A DNA stretch of 64,000 bases from Galeruca laticollis (Eukaryota; Arthropoda; Insecta; Coleoptera; Chrysomelidae). This document shows positions 55,399 through 64,000 of this stretch, piece by piece. Every line of letters begins with the position of its first letter. Position 1 is the stretch's first letter. The stretch spans positions 112,722,183 to 112,786,182 of the forward strand of contig OY998180.1 of the NCBI GenBank assembly GCA_963921935.1, in the 5' to 3' direction. Position numbers and translations under genes: made by a program. The notes under the pieces were generated by a model that worked only from the letters and a program-made list of their open reading frames with translations, made no database searches and had not been told where the DNA came from.

Positions 55399-56090
55399 AA
55401 CTGCTTCCCACGTTTTGGGTCGAAAGAATGTCCGGCGAGGCAGTGCGCCCTTACCTCGCTAAGGCTAGATACTCCGCTCCTTTTCATCCATATCTATCAA
55501 ATCTCTCTTCATTAAAATTGTTGGGAACTCACTACTTAGCGATTTTTCCCATTTTTCCAAAGTATTTCGTCCTCTCTCCCTTTTCTTCTCCCGCGCTCTT
55601 TCCCTTCTTTCCCTCTCTTCTTTTGCTTTTTTACCACTGCGTGTCAACACCACTTTCTCCTCCCGCTCCTTGTCTTCCTTTTCCTTAGTTTTTACATAAT
55701 TTTCCATAACTGCTTCCCACGTTTTGGGTCGAAAGAATGTCCGGCGAGGCAGTGCGCCCTTACCTCGCTAAGGCTAGATACTCCGCTCCTTTTCATCCAT
55801 ATTTATCAAATCTCTCTTCATTAAAATTGTTGGGAACTCACTACTTAGCGATTTTTCCCATTTTTCCAAAGTATTTCGTCTTCTCTCCCTTTTCTCCTCC
55901 CGCGCTCTTTCCCTTCTTTCCCTCTCTTCTTTTGCTTTTTTACCACTGCGTGTCAACACCACTTTCTCCCCTCGCTCCTTGTCTTCCTTCTCCTTAGTTT
56001 TTACATCATTTTCCATAACTGCTTTCCACGAGTTGGGTTGAAAGAATGTCCGGCGAGGCAGTGCGCCCTTACCTCGCTAAGGCTAGATAC
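55164..56090. repeat. 309-bp tandem repeat, three units
   Basis: Unit starts at 55164, 55473 and 55782 (TCCGCTCCTTTTCATCCATA). Each holds CCACTGCGTGTCAACACCAC, TTTTCCATAACTGC and GTCCGGCGAGGCAGTGCGCC. The units differ by a few per cent. Confidence 0.93.
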
Positions 56091-57479
56091 TCTGGGAGGT
56101 CGCCAGGTATCTCAGAGGCACCGTTTCTGACTGCGTTTCGTGCAACCATTCATCCATGGCCACGGTAGCTAACAACGAGGATTACGGGTTCCATTATCGA
56201 GGTTTACTCCTCTATGATTTTTCACGGTTGCCTCCGGACGCAGGTTTGCCAACGGGTCGACCCACATAGCTGCCTCCCCTGTGTGTGGCCTTTGAGTTTA
56301 ATTGATAATCTGGGGAGCAAGTCAGGATGTTCCATGAAAAAGTAGAAGAAGTGTGGTAGGTGGAAAGAAAGAACAGAAAAAGAAAGAAATAAGTTTAGTG
56401 AAATGGTTGGTAGAAGATAGAAAGAAGAAGAGTGACAGACAAGCAATCCAAGTGTGAAAAAGTCTATTGTATTAGTATGAAGAAGTATAAGAAAGAAGAG
56501 TAGAGAAAAGTACAAGAGATTGAAGGGTTCATTAGAGTGAATAGGACACAATAGTTCTGAAGATGGTAGTTCTACCTCCCCTTAACTGATTGTGAGATAC
56601 TCAGCGAGGACGGGGAGGGCGAGGGCGATTATTTTTAGTCAGGTTTACTCCTCTATCCCTTTTGATCCGCGGGCGATTATTCAGAACGAATCGTTCCTAT
56701 TCATCACCTATCCCCGAAGTTGGTCGGTCGTGCCTCCCTCACAACTCTTAAGAGCGCAGGAACCATGACCGACCGCTCCTCGTGGAGACACCCTATGAGC
56801 CATTAGGACGCGCCGTGTTGGGTAGGGCAACTCCTCCCAGGAAACTCGCATGGAAGATTAGGGGTGGATCACTTCCAGCCTCCTCCATCCGACTCCCCCG
56901 AGCACGGAACCTTTTCATTTTTGAAACTCATTGTGTTTTATGTCGCTGTTATTATAATATTCAGCTGCATTGGTTTCCATTCTTTCTCTATGTTTATTTC
57001 TTCGTTCTGCTTTAGGACAATTTCTAGTACCTTTTGGAATATACCTAATTTTTTTCCTTTTAAAGCATCTACATGTATCAGTTTCATTCCAAAATCGTGT
57101 TCGTCTCTCAATATCGCTCTGTCAATTTTGTTGGTAATAGGAAATAAAAGATTCCTGCTCTGAATCCTGCTTGTATATTGCAATATTGTTGACTAAAAAT
57201 GTTTTAATACCAAAAAATTTCAGAATCATAACTGACATAAGTTCCAGTCTGCTTAATTTCAATACTAAGCACAACGAAACTGGAACTAATAAAAATTCTC
57301 TTGTCGCTTTGTGAAAGCCGAAATTATCGCCGACTGACTAAGTGCACGAATCAAATTTACATATTGGAAAGGAGTTTGACAAGTTAAATGATATAACTAG
57401 TTAAAGCAACTCTCCAAATATTAAGCTCATAGCTATCAACTACCAGCGATTGGAGAATATCTATAATTATACCTGTCAA
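56091..57479. other. unassigned DNA
   Basis: GC-richer stretch (about 56560-56900) with no recognised product. Could be LINE 5' untranslated sequence preceding the RT remnant at 57480, but this is only positional. A 109-codon minus frame at 56222-56551 is hydrophobic and unassigned. Confidence 0.4.
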
Positions 57480-58510
57480 TAATGTTGGGATCTTATATTC
57501 GCGATACACGTCTTTTGGGATACTTCCGAAGGTTTCGGATTTATTGACCCATTCAGCTAGTATTTAATGAGGCTATGCTACAGGAAGCATCTAATTTTGG
57601 TCAAAAATCAACTATGTCATAGAACGGAACGAAAGTACTTCATATGTTACTCATGTAACATTATATTAATTGAAAAATGAGTAAGTAGCCATAGCTGCAT
57701 TTATGGACATTGAGGAAGCTTTAGACAATAGTAGATATGACTACATTAGGTCAGCGGCAACCGATAGAAGTAGTTGATTCGTATTCAGTAGATTGCATCA
57801 CATCCACGTTGATGTTTTGTAGGATATCACCAGACCCAGCATTATGACAACACGAGCCTGTCCTCAAGGAGGTGACCTGTCACCTCTGTTGTAAATAGTA
57901 ATTGATGAACATATATGGAAATTAATTGATTGTGAGTTCGAGGTGATAGGTTACATATGTAGTGGTGACTTTTAGGAGCAAGAACAGGGGCACAGGTGTA
58001 CCAGGATGAATTTGTGGGTAAATCTTGGCAAAACAGTGGTAGTTCCGTTCATCACAAAGAGTTCACTTCAGGGTTTTATATCTGAAAGGAGTACAAAATA
58101 CGTGACCAATGATAGCTTTTAGAAGTCTCATCGGCCAACGTCGTAGATTGCATCCTAAAATGGTACTATGGCTGTACAAGGTAGTTATTGGGCCCATGAT
58201 ATGCGGCTCTGATTTTGTGGATGGAGATGAAAGAGAAGAAGGCGTGCAAGAAACTAGGAAAGCTTGGCTTGTTTAGCTAGAACGGAAGCAATAAAGGCCG
58301 CTCCAATGATAACATCAGAAACAATGCTGAATCTGATCCCAATTGGAGATTGTGTAAAGAGAGAAGCTAACAATTTTCGAATATCTAAACGAGGTTATGT
58401 GACGACCGGTAACTCTTTAAAAAACGAAATCTACACTAGACCCACGATCGTATGCATGCTTTTACTAGAATATGCGATCACTTTGAAAGATCATCCATGC
58501 TAATTCTGAC
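57480..58510 (+). pseudogene. I/LOA-type LINE reverse transcriptase remnant
   Basis: Plus strand, many lesions. Recognisable in order: AIAAFMDIEEALDN (motif A, normally FLDIEGAFDN), TTRACPQGGDLSPLL (motif B, PQGGxLSPLLW), VNLGKTVVVPFITKSSLQG (palm-thumb, usually VNPxKTxxVxFT), LWLYKVVIGPMI (usually LYxxVVxPxxxYG), and MACLARTEAIKAAPMITSET with MLNLIPIGDCVKREA (usually LACLGITGAMRTTPTxALE). The YADD box is not legible. The motif set matches the LINE at 51190-53453 in type but not in sequence. The last part (58264-58503) happens to be open for 79 codons. Confidence 0.72.
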
Positions 58511-58830
58511 GATCTGGTGACTAATTTTTCTCCGCGTAATTTAATCATTTGTGAACGGGTTCCCATACCTTTCGAGTTGATATCTCCATCGGTTTCGGCA
58601 TGGGAATTTTTGAAGCGACCCTATTTTTTTCAGTATCGGCGTCAGCATGCTACAATATGTGATCATTTTAACAGATCACTAAGCCTACCCTGACAAGATG
58701 GTGACTTCTTAATTTTTTTAAACGAAAGCTCATCCTTTTTGAATGGATTCCAGATAGTTTCGAATTGTATCTCCATCTGCTACGGCGTGAGAATTTTTTA
58801 AGTGAGCCTATATTTTTCGTCGATTATCGA
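58465..58830 (+). repeat. Degenerate direct repeat of about 180 bp
   Basis: Two diverged units share GCATGCT...ATATG.GATCA.TTT, CTGAC-A-G-TGGTGACT, TATCTCCATC-G-TTCGGC and TGGGAATTTTT-AAG. They look like decayed satellite or a small transposon in tandem. Confidence 0.6.
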
Positions 58831-59522
58831 AAAATTCAGCATACCCCAAGCGACGCCCCTGATGGTCACTAAAATCATCTATTTTTGCAAATATTTTGGT
58901 ATGCTCTAAATCGACAAATAAATTTTTTCGATTTTCAAAACGAGTTTATCTGATTACCGACAAACCTTGAAAACTCATCAAAATTTACACTTATTCCGCG
59001 ATTAAACTGAAAATGCCCATATATACATATATTGTTATTAATTATTATTTATGTTTTTATGTATAATTTTAAATTTTACCCCCTTCCCCTTTTTTAAGTT
59101 CCTACGAATCTACTTGTAAATTTATTTATTATGTTTTATAATTTTCTTATCCGGCTAGCTATAATTATGATTGAGATTCATGTTCTCAGGTTGGGGTTCA
59201 CTCAATATAACCTTTATCATTAAAATAAAATGAATTAATGATTTTAATATATCAAATGCAAATATGGGCTCATTATCAATACATAAAACAAACTTTATAA
59301 GCCTCACCTCAATATAATGTCAGTATTCCTCTGCAACTCAATATTAATCACCATTTAGATCTTATTTGTATTTATTCAATAAATATTATTTTTATTATTG
59401 TCAAGTTGATTTCTGTGAATTGAATTACTTACCGTACTGACCCTGAATTACAAGTAAAATTCTCGACATCTCGACAATCTGAATGATGGTCATGCGCGTT
59501 GGTAGCTTATCTCTCTCTAGCT
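58831..59522. other. unassigned AT-rich DNA
   Basis: No gene or repeat recognised. Confidence 0.4.
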
Positions 59523-59589
59523 TTCTACTGATTAGGATGTCAACACGTGCTTCTAAATGTGGGTTATCTGTTGTTCTAAATGGATTAAT

Positions 59590-60681
59590 TGTTCAAGATT
59601 GTAAAATCTTGAAATTTATTTGTTAAGATACATTTAAAATATGTGAGACATTTGTATGCCTCCCTTTTTTTATTGTATATATTTAAGGCGTAAATTCATT
59701 TTAGTTTATAGCTTTGTAGAAATATGTTGCAGAATTGATAAGATCTTTCTATTGTAGTAAATTCAAAGGATATTTTAATTTTATTTTCAGAATGCTTTGT
59801 AAATATCACGTTTTCCAACAATGATTGTAAATTCTTTTGTATGGGCAGATGAATGACACCTTTTTGAAAGTCGACATTGTCCTATAGTTAACAAGTGAGA
59901 AAAAAGCACGTTTCACCCTATTTGTATATTGGATTGTAAAAACCCCAAATTTAGTGTCAATTCTGCATGAATTTTATGGTAGAGGTTCGGAAGACATGAA
60001 AGACATTTTTGAATCACCTTTCTAAGTAAGAAGGTTACAATTGTTATTGTAGTATTCCATAGAAACTTAACTTACTATTGGCGGCACCCATAGTTGATTT
60101 TTGTCTGGGAACCCAACAAGTCAAGTGATGCTGGCCAATAGGAAATATTTATTTTCGGTTGGTCAACCCAATCCACGTGTAAACACGCCCCTCGCAGATT
60201 TCTATTTAACACGTTTCACAACGTGAAGAAATCAGTTACACACTCATCGAGTCGAGCGCAACGCTCAAAGGCAAAGTTTTTTCATACTCATCAAATCGAG
60301 CGCAATGCTCAGCAACGAAGTTAATTTTTAACTCCTCGAAACGAGCGCAAGGCTCAACAACAAAAGTTAGTTTTTCACTCGTCAGTTCTACACTTCTAGA
60401 CGCGAGTTTTGCATTCATCGACGCGAGTTTTACACACTCATCGAATCGAGCTCAACGCTCAATAACAAAGTTAGTTTGAAATTCATCAAATCGAAACATA
60501 AAGTGTCTTCCGATCTGAAACCACAGAAATTAAGCGTTCACAACTCAACTTTGTAACATTTTGTAAATTTGTACATAATAAATTATTAATTTCGACATTA
60601 ACTTTGTCAAATTAAGATTATTTATTTAGTTGAATGTCCACGCCAGTTGACGAAGTTCAATTAGAAATATAATCAAAAACA
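59590..60681 (+). repeat. BEL solo LTR with TTAAT target duplication
   Basis: Complete 1092-bp LTR from TGTTCAAGATTG to AAAAACA, flanked by TTAAT at 59585-59589 and 60682-60686. Five-base duplications are usual for BEL/Pao. No internal sequence is present, so it arose by recombination between two LTRs. An AATAAA lies near 60579 within CATAATAAATTATT. About 60240-60480 is a degenerate internal repeat. The 67 bp of left flank and the LTR recur at 20108-21225. Confidence 0.93.
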
Positions 60682-60686
60682 TTAAT

Positions 60687-61084
60687 ATTGTGCTGTTTTG
60701 ATATATTGAATAAGGGGAGCTTCCCTTTTTTATATTAATTTATACGATCCTATCTAACTATATAAAAATCCCCAGAACAATGAATTATATACATCTAATA
60801 AATAAATGAGAAATCAGCTGTTTCATTAATGTTCGTTTGTAGGTTAATCGGGTTCATAGTATAAATAAAATTTACAAAGTTTCTGTATGGGACATAAAAT
60901 AACATCAGAGCTGCATACAGATGTTATATACACATCAGTAGAAAATGAAATATTTCTTTCTTTACTTGGAATAAGTAAGTAATATGGCAGTTGATATAAT
61001 TTCCAGTCGATTATAAAAATGAGAAATATCTTACCACTTTCTGGTTCAAAATTATATAGGATGTCTCTCACAGGTTAGCTTTCC
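60687..61084. other. unassigned DNA
   Basis: A 75-codon minus frame (60844-61071) is present but matches nothing known. Confidence 0.4.
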
Positions 61085-61556
61085 AGAACTACCCCCATCC
61101 AGAACGATTTTACCGATAATATTTCTAATGATCCTATTTCCACTGATCCTACTTTCTCTACTACCCCTGTCCCTATATCCTCAACCGAAAATCATTCCGC
61201 CAACACATTCCCTTCTTTAGACTAACCTACTCCTAGTATTTCTGGTCTCAAACGACTTCATTCTACTGACACTAGCTTCGCATCACCACCTGTAATTATC
61301 ACGTCTGCTCCTCTCACACTTAGCCAAGATAAAACAGATTCACTATCTGACAACGCCTTTTGTAACCCCAAGCCTGCCCCCAGAATAAAAAAAGAGTCTA
61401 ATACTCTAACAACAACTATCAGCCCCTCTGCACGCTAAATCATAGAAAATTCAACAAAAAAAATACCCCATATCCTTCTCAATTACTTCAGATCAATTAA
61501 TAGCATTTCTGGAAAATTCTTTCGGAAACACCGACCCATTATAATAATAATAATAT

Positions 61557-62017
61557 TTATTCACCATGTAAATTTACAATTACAAAATATATACGTACAT
61601 AAAAATCTCATTAAATTTAGGAAAACCACAGGAGGGCAAGCCCTCATGCGTGGCATAGAATAAAACAATTAAAATATAAGTATTTGTATAAATCTTGAAC
61701 ATCACCTAGACAATCTAAAATTAAAATTAAAATTGCATTGTTGAGTTTGATTGATACTCTAATATTCGTGATAATTTTAAAACATTTACACACTTTTATA
61801 AAACACCTGAACAACTATGTGAGTGAATAAATAAATAAACCCTAAGGTATCCGAGAGGTGTGGATACACCTGTTTCGGCAAAACACAATTAAAAATACAA
61901 GTCAAAACAAATTCACTAAATTTAACATTATTGCATCTTATTGAACAGTTTTGAATAAAATGAATGAAATAAAATTAGGACCAAAGTAAATATATGTATA
62001 TATGGACAATATTAGAT
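61557..62017 (-). other. 3' untranslated region of the inserted LINE
   Basis: No coding capacity. Lies between the end of the frame at 62018 and the simple-repeat tail. Confidence 0.7.
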
Positions 62018-62470
62018 TTAAAGGAACGCAGAAATTTGAGTAAACGTAACTTCTATGTTTTTAAAGTAGGTGAAGTAATATGTGTTTACCCCACCATAAC
62101 AATATAACAGAAATTTCTCGTCTGTTCCAAGAGAAATCCTTTTAATTTTTTTTTTGAAAACAATAACACTACTCGTATTCTTGATACTATCCGGAATACA
62201 ATTATAGATTTTCGGAGCTAGAAATGAAAAAGATCGTTGACAGAAGGACTTTATCATTCTCGGAGCCATGTAGTGGCTTTGTTTCTAGTTACATATCAAT
62301 GTGCAGGTAAGTTTCTTACATTTTTTATTGTGTGGTATTTTATAGATGCACATAGAAAGAACAACTGTTTCAGGTCAAATATGTCGCTTTCCCTATACAA
62401 TAGATCTGAAGAATAGGTATAGGGTTTACACATGATGATCTTTAGAAATCTTTTTTGAATGACTTCTAAC
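62018..62470 (-). pseudogene. Inserted LINE: C-terminal domain after RT
   Basis: A frameshift near 62470 moves the frame. It then reads EVIQKRFLKIIMCKPYTYSS, LLYRESDIFDLKQLFFLCIY and, in the open frame 62269-62018, MIKSFCQRSFSFLAPKIYNC with IPDSIKN. The R-S-F-S-F-L-A-P-K-IYN motif is the conserved ending of many insect LINE ORF2 proteins (jockey group). The closing residues reach a stop at 62018. Confidence 0.75.
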
Positions 62471-63518
62471 GGATGAATGTGAGTTTTCCGGGGTTCTTCC
62501 CCAAGCCAGTATACAATAACGGAGGTGACTTTCCAGTAGTGCGAAATACATCATTCGAAGATATCTAGCAGGGATGAATTTTCTGAGGTATTTAAATTTG
62601 TAAAAGACGAATTGTAGTTTTTTTATAATAAATTTAATATGATAATTCCACTTTAAATTTGCATCTATGATAATACCTAAATATTTCACATGTGTTACAG
62701 GTTTAATGCTAAAATTTTGTCCGTTTTGTGATATTTCAAGAGGTTTGAATAGTTTGATGCTTAAATTGGAGCTAAACAGTGGTAGGTAATATGTTTTTTT
62801 GAAATTTATGGTAAGTAGTTTATTATCAAACCAGGTCTTTATTGGTTTTAGGTCAGTTTCTGCTTTTAATTTCAGCTCATACCAGTTATCTGCTTCATAA
62901 GTAATAGCAGTGTCATCAGCGAACCCAGTTATATGTCCTGCACTGTGCAATGAAAATAATCCAATGTATGTAAAGATTGAATAAAACGGGGCCTAAAATT
63001 GTTCCCTGAGGTACTCCATATGTTACATCCCTCTGACCACTCGCTTGTCCGGCAACCCTTACTATCCGCTGTCTCCCTGACAGGTAACTCCTAAATAGCT
63101 CTAAACATTTGTTTCGTATGCCAACTTTTTCCAATGTTTGCAATAGATTACTATGGCTAATAGTATCAAAAGCTTTGGCTAGATCTAAACAAACACACAA
63201 ACAAACTTTATTATCATTTAATGCTTCATAAACTTTTGATGTCAAATTTAAAACGGCATCTTGTGTGGAGTTATTTTGCTTAAAACCAAATTGCTTGGAT
63301 GAAATTAAATCATATTTGTTCATAAACGATGTAAGTCTATTTTTCAGCAGTTTTTCAAAAATTTTTGCTATGTGTGGAATCAGTGATATAGGTCTATAAT
63401 TCGCGGCAAGGGTCTTATCTTCATTTTTGTATACGGGTAGGACTACAGTGTTTATGAAGGATTTGGGCCATGTGCCTTTTTCTATACACATATTTATGAT
63501 ATGCACTAGACGATCAAG
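62426..63518 (-). pseudogene. Inserted LINE: reverse transcriptase (jockey group)
   Basis: From the truncation: LVHIINMCIEKGTWPKSFIN, PVYKNEDKTLAANYRPISLI, LTSFMNKYDLISSKQFGFKQ, CVCLDLAKAFDTISHSNLLQ (motif A) and TYGVPQGTILGPVLFNLYI (motif B). A frameshift near 62940 follows. Then GFADDTAITYEADN with the FADD active site (motif C), LLTINFKKTYYLPLF and VTHVKYLGIIIDANLKWNYH, with ESHLRYCILAWG near the end. The order and motifs are those of a jockey-clade RT without RNase H. Only one frameshift lies within the RT, so this copy is younger than the LINEs at 51-58 kb. Confidence 0.88.
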
Positions 63519-63756
63519 CATTAGCTGAAGCTTACCAATTTACTTCAAACATTAAATCTCTCCTAGCAGATCTTCGTCAAGTATATCATGCCATCTCTGA
63601 TATCTTACTCAAAGATCGCATTACCCATCTAACAAAGAAAATACTATGTACCATGAATCCCAACGATGCAATAGATTCTGCTCGCCTTAAACTTTTAGCT
63701 CTAATAATAGTGACTCCAATTATGACGATACCGACCTCTATTGTTATTACTAAAAA

Positions 63757-64000
63757 ATGCACGATAAGTCAGTGGAATTGCGACAGATACTATCCTCGCC
63801 TTGAATGTCTTCAACAACTGATTTCCCTCTACCACCCGGATTTCGTATGTCTCCAGGGAACTAATTTTACGTCTTCTAATATTCCTACACCAAAGAACTT
63901 CGAAGGATATCATTACATCCGAACTATCTGCTCCAGAACCAGTGGTGGAGTATCCATATTTGTATTCAAAGATCTTAACTCAACTCATCTGCCCCTTACT
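63757..64000 (+). pseudogene. Jockey-type LINE ORF2, start of endonuclease
   Basis: The ATG at 63757 lies 3 bases after the ORF1 stop (TAAAAAATG). One extra base after the second codon shifts the frame. Then ISQWNCDRYYPRLECLQQLI with the conserved Asn, PDFVCLQGTNF, where Gly replaces the catalytic Glu of LQET, and later YIRTICSRTSGGVSIFVFKD. This is the N-terminal third of the apurinic-type endonuclease. The rest lies beyond the window. Loss of the Glu and the frameshift show a dead copy. Confidence 0.75.

Larger units (their letters stand above)
61542..63518 (-). mobile_element. 5'-truncated LINE inserted into the jockey-type LINE
   Basis: 1977 bp on the minus strand, flanked by CATTA (61537-61541 and 63519-63523). 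Removing it restores the host ORF1 reading across the join. The 3' end is a (TAA)n tail at 61542-61556, on the minus strand ATTATTATTATTA. The 5' end begins inside the RT, the usual truncation. Confidence 0.9.
61085..63753 (+). pseudogene. Jockey-type LINE ORF1, interrupted
   Basis: The first part (61085-61541) encodes a Ser/Thr/Pro-rich, gag-like N-terminal region (SNDPISTDPTFSTTPVPISS, SGLKRLHSTDTSFASPPV, KPAPRIKKESNTLTTTISPS) broken by stops, then ITSDQLIAFLENSFGNTDP. It resumes after the inserted LINE at 63519 with AEAYQFTSNIKSLLADLRQV and KDRITHLTKKIL, the helical end typical of jockey-type ORF1. The acidic finish SNNSDSNYDDTDLYCYY ends at the TAA at 63751. A frameshift separates the last two. 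No zinc knuckles were found. ORF1 proteins bind the element's RNA. Confidence 0.65.

Overview
The window looks like a transposon-dense, AT-rich arthropod (most probably insect) nuclear genome. No host gene, rRNA, tRNA or bacterial-type signal could be supported. The call rests on the mix of elements: Ty3/gypsy and BEL/Pao LTR retrotransposons, Penelope-like elements (PLEs) with GIY-YIG endonuclease, jockey-, RTE- and I/LOA-type LINEs, mariner-like and pogo-like transposases, and a Crypton-like tyrosine recombinase with small GT-AG introns. The exact order (beetle, bug or other) cannot be told from sequence alone. Nearly every reading frame is broken by stops, frameshifts or deletions, so this is a graveyard, although several events in it look recent.

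Layout. 1-2681: mostly unassigned, with a LINE endonuclease scrap (1310-1528) and a block resembling a PLE end. 2682-9029: a minus-strand LTR retrotransposon with 1.54 kb LTRs that has lost most of pol. 9056-20110: a BEL/Pao element whose 5' LTR is split by a gypsy element (9592-15993, 4-bp target duplication CAAG) and whose pol carries a large deletion filled with 68 bp copied from that gypsy element's gag. 20108-21225: a copy of a BEL solo-LTR locus that also exists at 59523-60681, flank included. 21355-35171: a second, unusual gypsy element with LTRs of 3.4-3.8 kb holding two minisatellites, an LTR-internal open frame, and in the left LTR only a 1.25 kb Crypton-like insertion. Its pol reading frame contains an array of 18 repeats of 18-19 residues between the protease and reverse transcriptase regions.

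35172-39171: the right LTR plus 146 bp of internal sequence is repeated in inverted orientation with exactly equal arm length (31628-35171 against 35436-38979). This makes a palindrome of about 7.35 kb around a 264-bp centre, and the central PLE-like block recurs directly beyond the far arm. 39377-41736: a foldback and a PLE with RT, GIY-YIG domain and a hammerhead-like core. 41737-51146: sparse remnants (RTE tail, second PLE, an unclassified transposon-associated protein, mariner-like and pogo-like transposases) plus a 600-bp purine tract. 51190-53690: an I/LOA-type LINE lacking the centre of its RT. 55164-56090: a 309-bp tandem repeat carrying a basic coiled-coil frame on the minus strand. 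57480-58510: another eroded I/LOA-type LINE. 59590-60681: a BEL solo LTR with TTAAT target duplications. 61085-64000: a jockey-type LINE (ORF1 and the start of ORF2) interrupted by a 5'-truncated LINE on the other strand with CATTA target duplications.

How the parts relate. The window records nested insertion (gypsy in BEL, Crypton-like element in a gypsy LTR, LINE in LINE) followed by repair-type rearrangement (templated filler, locus copying, palindrome formation). A recurring theme is that element boundaries fall in (TA)n tracts. Within single elements, recognisable parts co-occur in normal order: gag, protease, RT, RNase H and integrase between LTRs with primer-binding site and polypurine tract, and RT with GIY-YIG in the PLEs.
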